Source: Nematostella vectensis (taxonomy: Eukaryota; Cnidaria; Anthozoa; Actiniaria; Edwardsiidae). Taken from it: 64,000 nt of DNA. The notes under the pieces were generated by a model. That model saw only the letters and a list, made by a program, of their open reading frames with translations, was not told the DNA's origin and did not search any database. Of the stretch, positions 36,678 through 48,592 are shown piece after piece. The stretch's first letter is position 1. Each line of letters opens with the position of its first letter. The position numbers and the translations under genes are program-made. The stretch covers positions 8,900,540 to 8,964,539 of the forward strand of contig NC_064042.1 of the NCBI RefSeq assembly GCF_932526225.1. Reading direction: 5' to 3'.

Positions 36678-39600
36678 CTAACACTTCCCAGTCGCAGGAT
36701 ACACCTACAGCCAACACTAGTCCGAATATGAAGTCTTTCAGATTTAAGATTTGGGAGCATTTATCGTCAAAATATTTTCTACAAGCTGAAAGTGAAACCA
36801 CTTTTGTTTTTCTACAGCCTTCCCATCAAGCTATGCAGGCTTGCAGGCTATTCGGGCCCACTCTCAACACAGGGTGACCAAAATATCAAGCGTTTCCTTG
36901 AATTTTACAAGAGAGACGGTATAAAAGAATATATTGATTGAAATGTGGGTTGAAAGCCATATAAGTTTTATGCTTTATAGTATTGTCTACAAACAGCACC
37001 TCTATTGAGAACCGAAAGTGGACCTTCGGCCGTTGTGGGGGGGGGGGGGGGGGGGGGAGGTGCGTTCGCCAAGCTGGCATGTTTGCTTTTACTTGACAAG
37101 TTTTACTTTGCACAAAGTTGACCGTGTACACGCTCTACAAGTTTTACTTGACAATTTTTTCCAGTAAAAGTAGTTCGTAGGCCCCATTTTCTCATGCTTG
37201 TGGACTATTATAAAAAGCTGCTATTGTTTCCACGGTTGGGGCAAGCTTTGTTATTTTTTTGTATTGCCGCTGTCTTAAGGCATTACCGGCTCATCGTACG
37301 GACAACTTGTCAAGTTTGCTCGTGAGGACATCACGTCTAAAAGAACGACTATAATTGTCAAGTAAAACTTGTCAAGTAAAAAACTGTCTGTGTAGACGAC
37401 CCTTTAGTGAAGAGCTTTTAACTTTTTTTATTATTGTCATGGAGATAGCCGTGGATGGAGAAGAGCGTCCAAGTTACGACAAGGTTCGTGGTTTTGATTT
37501 TAGCATGGCCCCTTCGATTCTAATTGTAGATTTCCACCCAGGCAGCCCAATCTGAGAACTGGGTTGCCTGAGATGAAAATTGACCCGGGCTAGAGCCAAG
37601 CTCATGTAAACGTTTCAACTTTTACAGGTTATGAAAAGAAGGGTTGACCCAGGTTAGGCCATTAGCCTAGCTTGTGTTGGCGCTCAACCATGTTAAGATA
37701 CCGTAACAGTAACTCGTGTTTATTGCTTGATATTATGCGAGCTTTTCTCCTTTTTGGCTGCCTCGAAAAAGATACTGACCCGAATAACAGAGAGAAGGCT
37801 TTGAACTTAGTACACCTTAGTACTGCTGCTTCATTTTTAGCGGCTCTGCAGATATATATTCAATTTCACTGTCATGTAAAATTTGTGGCATACCATATCC
37901 CTGGGTTGGCCTGGCTTCCAACAGCTCAAAACACTTGTGAACAAAGACAATCAGGCCGATTATCATACCAACTGAGATTGATTCGTGTAAAGAAGACAGC
38001 ACGATGGCATTTTGTGTGAAAAGCAATCGTATGCTGAGCAAGATGATAACACAAAAGATTGCAAAATAGGTTTTGTTAATTCTTGTCTGAAAGGGCTACA
38101 TAATTTTGATCTTTTAGATACTATTGTTATAGTATTATTAAGCCATTGATGATGTCATTTTAAGTCAAATTTATCAAATTTGTTTTTACCATTCAGTGCT
38201 GTAGCATGGCTCAAAATATTCGGGGACACAGTACAGAAACATGAAGAAACTATTGGGGGGCATTTTCTTATATATTTTTTTCAAATATTGCCCAGTGCCC
38301 CATCCCCTGCCATTTCTTAGAAGTCCTGTGAAGCCTTTTAAGCATAGTTGGCCCTATGATCCAAAGCTGTCAACTCACCCACTTTAGGCGGGTGTCACAA
38401 GAATTTGGACCTCATAACAAGCCTAATTTTTGTGAGAATACTCATACATTCTCTGTATTCACCAGCATTGGCTCTCTTGGGTTACTGTATTTCACCAAAT
38501 TTCACAAGATTTTTGTCCCAGTTTGGTTGAAAACTATGATGATCCTATATTCCATACCACATAAAATCCAGATACCAATTTTTTTTTAGTCCCCCAAACA
38601 TTTCCAATGACCCCCAAAAAAGGGAAAGTTAATGTACCCTCCTCTTTTTACTACTTTCCTGGGGCAAATGGATTGGATGGTTATTGATTTGATGGTTTTG
38701 GCATAGCTGTCAACTCATTATTTTCATAGAGAAAGTTTTATGCATTTCCACAATATAGCCTGCACAAAGTCATCCATTTTATAAGACAGATTTTTACTTT
38801 AATATTACATTTGTATGATACTCATCTTTAATTCATAGATCAGACGCATGCACAAATATCCAATCAGAAAGCAGCAAATAGAAGCCAGCAAAGTGCAACC
38901 CAAATGTCCCACTAAAGTCCCACAAATTGTACAACATGTCAGATGAGGGATTTAAATACAGACGTTTATAGCGGTCTTTCTGCGACTTGGGAAATAAAAC
39001 ACAGAAACCTAACATGATGGAAACTTGTCTTGTTGTCCAAGCTTGGTGAAAATCTTGTAGAGAAGCATATAAAAAGATGATTACGAGCTATTTTTGTCAA
39101 ACTGCAGTGATTTAAGTGCAGGGAAAATAGAAAGCCAAATTCGCTGTTTACGTCTGACTTTTAACTACAAGTTTTATCGGCAAATGTCGAGATTTACAGC
39201 AAAAATACAAACAACAGTCTCATTTTATATGTAATTTGAATTATCTAGGTAATATCAAACACAAGTTTAATGGTAGGACTACATTGCTCTTGTAAGTGGT
39301 TTGCTTGCTTTTTGTTTTTTCGTTTCTTCGTAGTAAATTTTACATGTTTTTCTACAATTTGAGTCCCAACTCTACACTAAAAGTGGCTGGTCAAAGAAAA
39401 CAGGGCTAGCATTTCTACGCTGACCAGAGAATGCTTATTTGCTTGTCCAGATTCGCAGAAAAATATCTCAAACAAATCTTTTTAGCCGTTGATTGCCGAC
39501 TTTTTTGGGGACATTTGTGGGACCACATGGCTGTTATTGCACCATCTCTTTCCTGATTGGCTATTCGTGCACGCGTGATTGACATGTTGGATCTATGAAT

Positions 39601-39938
39601 TTGAAAAATCACCAACTCGCCAAAAGAAATTTACTTCTTTTTCGGATTCCTGTTGGTTGATTTTTTTTTCATTCTTTCATTTTTCATTTTTTTTTTTACA
39701 AAATTATTCAAAACTGAATTTCAGGCTTTGTATACCTATTTTTAGAGGACCTTTATTACTTAGTGTCCTTACTTGCATTAAATTATAGTTTTTATTTAGT
39801 TCTTCTGAACCCTCTGATCTGAAAAATTCTGGCGAAGGGCCCAAGTTCCTATATCTAATCTTCACACTTCAAAATCTTCGTGTTTCAGTTTCTTCCTCAA
39901 GTAGTAGTTAGTTACTAGCCTTTATCTGTTGGCCTAAC
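36678..39938. other. Intergenic between UBAC2 and the aldolase gene; no gene seen
   Basis: ORFs here lack domains and splice partners. The contents are a poly-G tract (about 37038-37058) and a TIR-like pair around CAAGTTTTACTTGACAA and ACTTGTCAAGTAAAA (about 37070-37390). There are also a hAT-like end remnant near 38200 and AT-rich unique DNA. A minus-strand AATAAA for the aldolase gene lies at 39791-39796. Confidence 0.55.
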
Positions 39939-42900
39939 TCAAGCCATAAAGTTAGGCTCTCGTTTAGCCAAAAGTCTTTTAATGCTATTGAAGTGTATAG
40001 CAGCATACTTTGGCTTTTCCAATAAACTCTTGTTCATAAGGCACACCTCTTCAGGGATCTCCATCAACTCCTGCCCAGTCTGCATGGCTAGGACCTGAAA
40101 ACACACAAATGGGATCATGGGTTTAGACCAGGATTGCAGTACTAACCTGGTTCCATTACCTTTTAATGTCTTTTAAATTTTTTGACATTAAAGGGTAATT
40201 GTGTTTTAGTCAAATCGTACACCAAGTGGTCTATCAATGCTATGACTGCATGAACTACTAAGGCTAAAAGTTATAGCCTACAATGTCAGTAGTCAAAAGT
40301 GCCTGATTTGGTAAATTGCCTGACCATTTACCAGATCATTTTCTGGCAATAAAAAAAGTTTGACATAAAAATGTGATATAAATATACGTCGGGAATAAAA
40401 AATGGAAAAAAGAAAATTGTTATTCAATATTTCAGTTGAGGGCAGTACTCTTGTAATCTTGGTGAAATAATCTTAGGCCTAGTTTAAAGGCTGCATTAAC
40501 GTCGTGTCGCATAAAATTAGAATTTTAATTGAGGTAAATAGGGTGGTGGTTGGTTTTAGATGCGATATTAATTAAGCCTCAGATATTGCTTTTGTTTGCT
40601 TCAGGGGCAGACACTATTTTTTCATGTCTTTTTTTTTAAATCCTAGTCTTCTAACTTCTCCCTTGGCTCCATGCTAGTACCGTCCTGCAGAGGTGGTATG
40701 ACACAACCACCCTTTTAATGCAAAATGGGGCTTGTCATCAGGGGCTTTGAAATTTAGAGCTCAAAAGAAATAAGTATAGTGTTCATAAATTGAGCAACCC
40801 TTTAAAAAATCCTGGATCCGCGAATGATTTCACCTGTTTAATTAACATAATCAACCCTTACCTGGTTCATACAGGCTCTCTCCAAGTAATATGTATCATC
40901 AAACGTCTGCTGGGCGTCTGGTCCTACTACAAGTATCCCATGATTGCACATGAACAAGACAACTTTATCTCTGAGCATGCGCCCAGTGCGGCACCCTTCC
41001 TTCTCATCTGTGGCATATCCACTGTAATTATTATCATATGCTACATCATCATAGAACCGACATGCATTCTGATGGTACATTCCAAAGGATGGTTGCTTGA
41101 GGCAGCCTGATGGAGAAAATAGTGTGTAATAAAGGGTGCTTTTTATATCATCACCATCATCTTATTGTCATCATCATATTCTCCACAAACATCATCCATG
41201 TAATCACTCTCACCATAACCATATTAATCGACACCACCCATCATACTACTATTCTCACCTTATAGATCTCAGGACGGTGTTAGATAAATTGTGCTACAAA
41301 AAGGCATTATTGTTTTAAATATTTTAATAGAAAAAGGCAAAATGACGATTTTCTATAGAATAATTTTTCAGAAGCAATAAAAATCGCTAAAAAGCATTAA
41401 ATTTGGTGCTTTAAAAGCAGGATAGCGGGAGAAGGCATCCCCACATCCTGAGACTCTTTCCTAATGCGGGAGAGTTGACAGGTATGTGTAGAATATGAAG
41501 GGGGAGAGTGCAAGTGGAAGATCCACCAGCTTGATGACCAACTTTTCTTTCTATACCTACCCAAAGCAGTTGAGTAAGGGGGGTGTAAGTGGAATGACAT
41601 ACTTGCTTTGTATACCTACCTATAGCAGTCGAGTAAGGGGGGTGCAAGTGGAATGCACATCCTTTGTATACCTACCTATAGCAGTTGAGTGAGGGGGGTG
41701 TAAGTGGAATGACATACTTGCTTTGTATACCTACCTATAGCAGTTGAGTAAGGGGGGTGCAAGTGGAATACACATGCTTTGTATACCTACCTATAGCAGT
41801 TGAGTAAGGGGGGTGCAAGTGGAATACACATGCTTTGTATACCTACCTATAGCAGTTGAGTAAGGGGGGTGCAAGTGGAATACACATGCTTTGTATACCT
41901 ACCCAAAGCAGTTGAGTAAGGGGGGTGTAAGTGGAATGACATACTTGCTTTGTATACCTACCTATAGCAGTCGAGTAAGGGGGGTGCAAGTGGAATGCAC
42001 ATCCTTTGTATACCTACCTATAGCAGTTGAGTGAGGGGGGTGTAAGTGGAATGACATACTTGCTTTGTATACCTACCTATAGCAGTTGAGTAAGGGGGGT
42101 GCAAGTGGAATACACATGCTTTGTATACCTACCTATAGCAGTTGAGTAAGGGGGGGTGCAAGTGGAATACACATGCTTTGTATACCTACCTATAGCAGTT
42201 GAGTAAGGGGGGTGTAAGTGGAATGACATACTTGCTTTGTATACCTACCTATAGCAGTTGAGTAAGGGGGGTGCAAGTGGAATGCACATATAGCATCTGG
42301 TCTTGCTTTGTGGACACCCAAGTGTATCATGGCAGCTGAAGTCTCAATTTCACCCTCTCCTTCTATAATTTGTCCTGATTCGTTTACTCCAATAAGGCAT
42401 GATGCTGTAACCTAAGCCATCACAATGGTACAATAATACAAATCAATTGCATATATATTTCTCCAGTCGATGTACCATTCTCTGAACCTATTCTGCATTC
42501 TCAAAATTAAACAAAACCTTGAGAAAATAACATAAAGGAAATTTGCTACAGAAACCCAATCAAGTTAAAAGGAACCCAAGAAATTTAGGTAATCTTGAAA
42601 ATGTATATACCCGAAGGGGGGGGGGAGTATTCTAAGTAGAAATTGGGTTTTCTAAAAACAATCTTGTTAAGAGGCCAAAAATATAATGGCAAATGTCTGC
42701 GAGAGCTACAAAAGTCTTGAAAGAAAGTATCAATTATACAGATTATAAACAACAAGCTATTGCTAATCCAGTTCGAGACCCCCAAAGTAGTATCGCCGTT
42801 TAGAACGATGTTTAGAACCGAGTACCACTACCCTAAATCATTTGCTATTCAATACACCTACTGCACGGCTACGAGCCCAATATTACCTCGCTCCAGTGAA

Positions 42901-43171
42901 GTCCATAGGGAATCATGAGCATGACTCTTCCAGTGCCGTGCTTTCCCGGAGCCATCATGCTCAGATGGTTGCAAACTCCCTCGTGCATGTTCATCATCTC
43001 AAAACCACGGTACGCAGCGGCAAGGTCCACTCGGGCTTGCCAGTTGGCATCGCTTGAGTTTACTGAGCGTGATACGGATATATCCCTCACAAACACGGCT
43101 TGTTTAGGCCTGTACAAAGCTTTCAGTAAAAGACTGCAGCCACGGCGAGGAGCTAAAAGTCGGCCATACAT
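39939..43171 (-). CDS. Class II aldolase/adducin-domain protein, probably mitochondrial
   Basis: A metal-dependent aldolase/epimerase-fold enzyme; substrate unknown. Four coding exons, 42887-43171, 42249-42411, 40862-41106 and 39939-40094, join in phases 0, 1 and 0 for 849 nt (282 aa). The N-terminus (MYGRLLAPRRGCSLLLKALY, then more Arg and Ser with no acids at first) looks like a mitochondrial presequence. The fold starts at DLAAAYRGFEMMNMHEG. The zinc ligands expected for the family are present: His140 and His142 in FHLHPPYSTA, and a later His in CNHGILVVG. Glu residues in the EGEGEIETSAAMIHLG segment could supply the acid. Family proteins include fuculose-phosphate aldolase, MtnB and adducin heads; this one is short and has no adducin tail. 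The start is supported by length and by being the first Met of the exon. The exon 2 donor lies inside a minisatellite. The 5' end faces AFMID. Confidence 0.92.
41500..42290 (-). repeat. Minisatellite copying exon 2's 3' end and donor
   Basis: About a dozen units of roughly 54-60 bp on the minus strand read CATTCCACTTGCACCCCCCT, TACTCAACTGCTATAG and GTAGGTATACAAAGC. The right-most copy is the real end of exon 2 (codons for FHLHPPYSTAI plus G), with its donor at 42248. The other copies lie in the intron and repeat the coding 3' end, the catalytic HLH motif and the GTAGGT splice donor. Units alternate between TGCAC/TGTACT-type variants, suggesting a higher-order arrangement of several units. Confidence 0.92.
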
Positions 43172-43217
43172 GATTTGTTATTTATAGTGCTTACAAAAAG
43201 GTACAGTCGTTCTGCTT

Positions 43218-43262
43218 CGGTCTACCTATGGTCTCACAGAAAGAAGACCACAGGTAGACCGT
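43218..43262. promoter_or_regulatory. Palindrome 47 bp upstream of the aldolase start
   Basis: CGGTCTACCTATGGTCT and AGACCACAGGTAGACCG form 17-bp arms with one mismatch around an 11-bp spacer. The position, just upstream of one gene and between two divergent ones, invites a regulatory or 5'-UTR hairpin role, but a small repeat is equally possible. Confidence 0.35.
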
Positions 43263-43705
43263 GCCGTACTACCTACTATGGACTTTTCAGTATATTTTTT
43301 TTCGACGCTTGAAGTTCAGTTATATCCCTATATCATAGCAATTTTGTTCTTTGGTTTTGAAAAAAAATAGTGTTTTTTATGCGAACGGCTGCTATTTGAA
43401 TTCAAGATAATGTTCCTTATACGCTTGTAAATAGTGTCGTAAACGCCGGCAAGCTAACACAAAACTTTCGCAAACGTTCTTGCGTTAAAATACTGGAAGA
43501 TTTTGACCTGTATTCTGACATTTTAAAAACTTTGTTTAATGTCAGCTGCAAAATATAGCCAGGTTTTTCGGAGAGGGGGGAGGGGTAGTTATACCACGGG
43601 CTCTAGGATAGCTTTACTCAAAAGTAAAGTCTTATGTCTAATGCGATTTTTTCGAAAAAGACAGGACCCATGTTCCTACTGGTATTACCTGAATATCTAA
43701 ACAAA

Positions 43706-44122
43706 CAGGGGCGTATGCAGCCTATAGGCCTGCAGTCACTGGACTGCAAAAAAAATTTGGCGATCTTATTTGCATAACGAAGGGAAAAATCAAATGATTA
43801 ATCAATCATTTTTATGTACGTAGTTTTATATATATATATATTATTAGGATAAAAGCTATAATTTTCTTAATCATGGTAGTCTACAGATGATTCCCAAATA
43901 TATTGTTATGTCGTTCAGTGCCACGCGACGACTGAAGTCCTATTTCAGATCGAGGACAGAGCATTGTGTAATATTCTAAAAAGTCTGACGCATTGACGTC
44001 AATTTCAAACCCAAAAGCGCGGGCTATGAAATCTTCACGGGGATGAGGGATGAGGGGCCAAGCCCTCATTCAGCTGCTGAATGCTTTGACTGCAACTTGT
44101 TAAAATCCTGCGTACGCCCCTG
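43706..44122. mobile_element. 417-bp hAT-like element with 5-bp TSD
   Basis: The ends CAGGGGCGTATGCAG and CTGCGTACGCCCCTG are inverted copies. The element is flanked by ACAAA on both sides (43701-43705 and 44123-44127). It has no transposase. Its right edge is only about 30 bp from the acceptor of the first recognised AFMID exon, so the insertion supplies part of the sequence upstream of that splice site. Confidence 0.85.
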
Positions 44123-44155
44123 ACAAAGATCCCATGACTTACGTTTTGTCCACAG

Positions 44156-47100
44156 GACATCGAGTATGAATATGCCCCAAGCAACTACATAAAGTTGAGC
44201 GAAGGAGTGACTCCCGAAGAAGCACTGGATGCTTACATACAAGAATGGCATAAAAGTAAAGCACATTTTTGTACTAGCCACAAAAGCAGGCATCTCATCA
44301 TGGATTCCAACATGTGGAAGTAGCCGTGAACTAATCCTTTTCCATGTTGGTTTTAATTTAGTTAGCAAAAGAGCGAGGGAGGAGTTGGATGTGGAGTTAA
44401 ATGTACCTTATGCACCGACCAGTGATCGCACAAGAATCGACTTCTACCGGTCCAAGTCAGAACAACTGTCTGAAAATCGTGAGTATAATTTAACGGCTTC
44501 TGCTTCTGTGCAGTTTACATGAGGGTATTCATGTTTTATTTTTACAAACCTCAGCTCTGTGTTGCCTATTTCCTGTGGGAAGAGGGAGGGATTTTTCCTG
44601 GAATCAATATTTCAATTAAATATGACCAAGGTTAAGCGATGCAAAAAAAACCTTGAGCAAAGCGTTCTACAGTCTGGCCGAACTGACATGATTTGTTTTT
44701 ACAGCTCCTGTTTACATGTATGTGCATGGTGGCTACTGGGAAATGTGTAGGTATGTTAACTAGATTTTAAGTGGGGACTGAAACTAGAGAATTGATTTTT
44801 ATTTAGGATGATTGCTGCTTTGATTATCTTGCCGTTAATTATTGATCCATAAGGGTTTACGTCATGCATATCAGTTTTTTGTGGTATTTGCAGTAAAGAG
44901 GAGCATGGCCTTGTTTCTTATCCTGCAGTGTCTGCTGGTGCTGTTTCTGCAGTGATAGACTATGATCTGTTGCCTACAGGTAAAGCATTCCATACCCTTA
45001 TCACGTGATTACTTGGTCACATGATGACTTGGTCACACGATGACTTGGTCACATGATGACTTGGTCACACGATGACTTGGTCACATGATGACTTGGTCAC
45101 ATGATGACTTGGTCACGTGATGCCTTGGTCACACGATTACTTGATCACATGATGACTTGGTGACAAAATGACTTGGTCAAATGATGCCTTGGTCACGTGG
45201 TGACTTGGTCACATGATGACTTGGTCACATGATCAATTGTTCTCTTGATGACTAGGCCACATGATGCCATGGTCACACGATGACTTGGTCACATGATGAC
45301 TTGGTCACATTATGCCTTGGTCATACGATGACTTGGTCACACGATGACTTGGTCACATGATGACTTGGTCACACGATGACTTGATCACACGATGACTTGG
45401 TCACATGATGACTTGGTCACATGATCAATTGTTCTCTTGATGACTAGGCCACATGATGCCATGGTCACACGATGATTTGGTCACATGATGACTTGGTCAC
45501 ATTATGCCTTGGTCACACGATGACTTGGTCACACGATGACTTGGTCACATGATGACTTGGTCACACGATGACTTGATCACACGATGACTTGGTCACATGA
45601 TGACTTGGTCACATGATCAATTGTTCTCTTGATGACTAGGCCACATGATGCCTTGGTCACATGATGCCTTGGTCACATGATGACTTGGTCACACGATGAC
45701 TTGGTCAAATGAAATCTCCATCCTATCATCACTTGTTCGAACAATCTCTCCATCACATCAGCACTTAATCACATGATCTCTCCGTAACATTATCACTTGG
45801 TCACACAATCTCTCTGTCACATCATCACATGGTCACGGTGGCCACCATCATGGTGAATGCCTGGTAAATACTATTTCTCTTTTTATTTTCAGTGACACTT
45901 GATGAGATTGTGGCTCAGACCAAAGAAGCACTCCAGTTCATTGCAAAAAAGTTTCCTAACTCAAGGTAAACATGTCCAAAACCCCAAAGTTTCGATTGGT
46001 AATTCTTTATAGTCCTTTTCTGATATGTGAAGTCATTTTTTTCAAGTTGCTTTGCGTATTTTCATATTAACTATGATGCTTTGCAGGCTGTACTTGGGCG
46101 GTCACTCGGCAGGGGCACATCTTGTGGCCATGATGATGACAATACATGACTGGGCCAATCCTAAGTTTCTCGACCGCATTAAAGGTAAACAGCACTTTGT
46201 CTTCAGACAGGTGGAGCTTAAACGATATCATAATTCAAACATACATACACATATTTCAAATAAGGTCATTTATATGATGAGTAACATATAAATGACTAAA
46301 TCCTGATATCTGAAAGCCAGGTTAATGTTTACAATCACATAAAAAAGGATTTATTAACATACCAACCCTGAATTAGCTTTTATTCACGCTTATGTTTGTT
46401 TATTTGCTGTTGTGGGTTAGGACAAATTGATTTTTTCGAGTACAACCTTATATGAGACAAGTGTAGATGGTTTCACTTGGCTAGAAGAAGGTGGCTTTAA
46501 GAAAATTAACAGCCACGTAGAGAGATATTGGGGGACAGATTTTTATAGCAAGTCAAGTGGTAGGAAAGCATACGAATTTGCTGGAGCTTCCCACATTCAC
46601 TGGGTTGATACAAACCTTGTTAGACGCGTCCCCAGGGAGGGGGGGTGCACAGCCATAGGTATAATATGAAAAAAAGTGTTTGAATCATATGGAAATAGTA
46701 TTTGAAGATCCCTTAATAAGAAATGACCCACTTTTTGGCCGCCAGAGGGGGGGGGGGGGGGGGATGCGCACCTCCCTGTGTACGCGCCTGGTTGTTTAAC
46801 GAAGTGTTAATGGTTTTGTCTCCCTGCAGGGGTGTGCCTCATGGCCGGAATATATGACTTACAACCGCTCCTCCCTATCAGAGTCCTGCATGATCGCAAC
46901 ATTACAAGGTTCGCTCTTATCACTCTGGAAGGTGTCTTATCGTGATTACATGGTTCGATGATACGATTATGATGATACCAATCACCAGAACTCCCATTAG
47001 TGGTCTCTGCATTATCACGAGAAACAAAATTCTTGTTTTTATCACCACCACCAGCAATTCCATCATCATCATCACCACAACACCATTTCCATCGTCATTA

Positions 47101-48310
47101 TCTTCTTTATCATGTTGCCATCATCATCATTACCGTCATCATTGTCATCATCACCAACAAAACCAATCGTCCTCATCTTCTTCTTCATAGTCTCGTCACC
47201 ATCATTATTACCATTATTATAACTGCCACCAACATCAATTCAATCATTATCTTCTTTTTTATCATTGTCGTTATCATCATCATCATCATCAATATCATCA
47301 TTACTGCCATCAATACCACCTCCATTATTACCACCTCATCCAACATCTCGTCATCATCATTGTCATCATCTTTCTAATCCTCCCTCTTCGTCATTATCCC
47401 TATATTTTTCATTGTTCCCATTGCATTCGATATTTTTCACCCTCCCTATTTAATAAACACTGATTTTTTCCATATTTGGCATTTGGTTGTCCTTTCAGAA
47501 CTATCGCTATCAGGAACAGTCCAGATGTGATCCTCCGCACCCACCCTCCCTCATTCCGGTGCCCTGTTAAGCTGATTATCGGGGAACATGAGCCGCCTTC
47601 ATTTCACAAACAAACCAGAGACTTTATGCAGGTAAGAGGGCACTAGTTGGCTTTCTTCCACAAACTGGAGTCTTTATACTTGTAAGGTGACACTAACCGG
47701 CCTTATTCCACAAACCAGAGACTTTATGCAGGTAAGGGCACATTTATACGCTATGTAACAGATTTTTGGACTCAAGACGAATTTTCTCTTCGCAAAACTT
47801 AGGGGGCGGAGGGAATTCGAGTACATCATCTGTAGATTGCTTTAACCTCAGAACTCATGTCCTGAATAATAAAGTCAGCGGTATGTTTGTTTGGTCGTAC
47901 TCAGTCACGTGCTAATATCTGATTGGTCGCTCCAAGCCACGGGTACGTGTCGGTGTTATCCAAGTGATGTCTTCTCTTGCAGGTCCTGGACTCCCAGCAC
48001 GTAAGCACGTGTTTCCATGAATTGTCTGGAATGGATCACTTCTCCGCCGTGTCTGCGTATGCGGACCAGACCTCACTTGTATTCAAGGTAAGGTTTCGCC
48101 TCTACTGTGAGCCGTCATTTTCTTGCCAAGTGCGGGAAAGCATCCATTTCTATCGGATAATGTGGGAGAGCTATTGCAATATTTGGCGATCGAAATTTTT
48201 TTCAAAATTAATTTCAATTATTTGTCTTCCAATTTTGAATGAAAATTATGCAAAGTCAATCATTTTTTTTAATGTTTCAGGAAATTCAACGGATGATACT
48301 CGAGAAATGA
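44156..48310 (+). CDS. AFMID: Kynurenine formamidase (first exon missing)
   Basis: Hydrolyses N-formylkynurenine to kynurenine and formate in tryptophan degradation; alpha/beta-hydrolase fold. Ten exons were recovered: 44156-44255, 44362-44478, 44705-44750, 44894-44979, 45893-45965, 46087-46184, 46830-46908, 47499-47631, 47983-48087 and 48281-48310. All are GT-AG with matching phases (867 nt, 288 aa; the human protein is 303). The oxyanion-hole motif HGGYW, the nucleophile motif GHSAGAH, an acidic loop (IIGEHEPPSFH) and the catalytic His (GMDHFSAV) are present in the expected order. The protein ends EIQRMILEK. An in-frame TGA sits just upstream of the first exon's CCACAG acceptor, so a further 5' coding exon of roughly 5-20 residues must exist. 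Introns carry a 16-bp minisatellite and an (ATC)n tract. Its 3' end faces the ankyrin gene. Confidence 0.95.
45015..45715. repeat. 16-bp minisatellite with 192-bp higher-order repeat
   Basis: The basic unit is GATGACTTGGTCACAY. A marker variant, GATCAATTGTTCTCTTGATG, recurs at 45231, 45423 and 45615, exactly 192 bp (12 units) apart. Blocks of 12 units have therefore been duplicated as a whole. It lies in the AFMID intron, starting about 35 bp after the 44979 donor, and does not include the splice site. Confidence 0.92.
47040..47380. repeat. (ATC/ATT)n-rich simple sequence
   Basis: Degenerate CATCATCACCATC-type triplets lie in an AFMID intron. Runs of Ser/His/Ile in overlapping ORFs are a by-product. 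A similar but shorter tract lies at about 41150-41250. Confidence 0.85.
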
Positions 48311-48337
48311 ATTTCAACAGTGCGCGTGTTGATTTCG

Positions 48338-48343
48338 TTTATT
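48338..48343 (-). terminator. Candidate poly(A) signal of the ankyrin gene
   Basis: Plus-strand TTTATT, which is AATAAA on the minus strand, lies about 250 bp beyond the stop codon at 48593 and 28 bp from AFMID's stop. If used, the transcript overlaps AFMID's 3' UTR. Confidence 0.5.
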
Positions 48344-48486
48344 GTAATTGAAAAATATTCTATTAGCTGTAGAAATGTTTTACATTACACTACATACATT
48401 TTGTACAAATGAACACAAACGTACGCTAGTGCAGGCCCAGTGATCTTACGCACCTAAAGCATCTGTTTTCACTCCCCACGGTCATC

Positions 48487-48492
48487 AATAAA
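48487..48492 (+). terminator. Candidate poly(A) signal of AFMID
   Basis: AATAAA lies 177 bp after the AFMID stop codon. Cleavage some 15-25 bp downstream would end before the ankyrin gene's stop codon but inside its 3' UTR. Confidence 0.5.
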
Positions 48493-48592
48493 TCGTATCA
48501 CTTCAATTCTTGTACGACGTCAGAGTCTAAATGATGTCACCACTCTACATGACGTCATAAAGCAAATTGATTCTAAAATTGATCTAATGACG

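Larger units (their letters stand above)
43172..44155. other. Divergent gap between aldolase and AFMID genes
   Basis: The two genes diverge across this 1-kb gap, so it probably holds both promoters and AFMID's short first coding exon. That exon should end in phase 0, but I could not choose it with confidence. It contains a hairpin at 43218-43262 and a hAT-like insertion at 43706-44122. Confidence 0.55.

Noticed and set aside
43639-43691. ATG at about 43639 ending in CTG-GTATTA as AFMID exon 1
   Set aside because: Phase is compatible, but the peptide shows no resemblance to known N-termini and the donor is weak; too uncertain to annotate.
46427-46669. 80-aa plus-strand ORF between AFMID exons
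   Set aside because: It lies inside an intron bounded by well-supported exons, and no splice-consistent inclusion was found.
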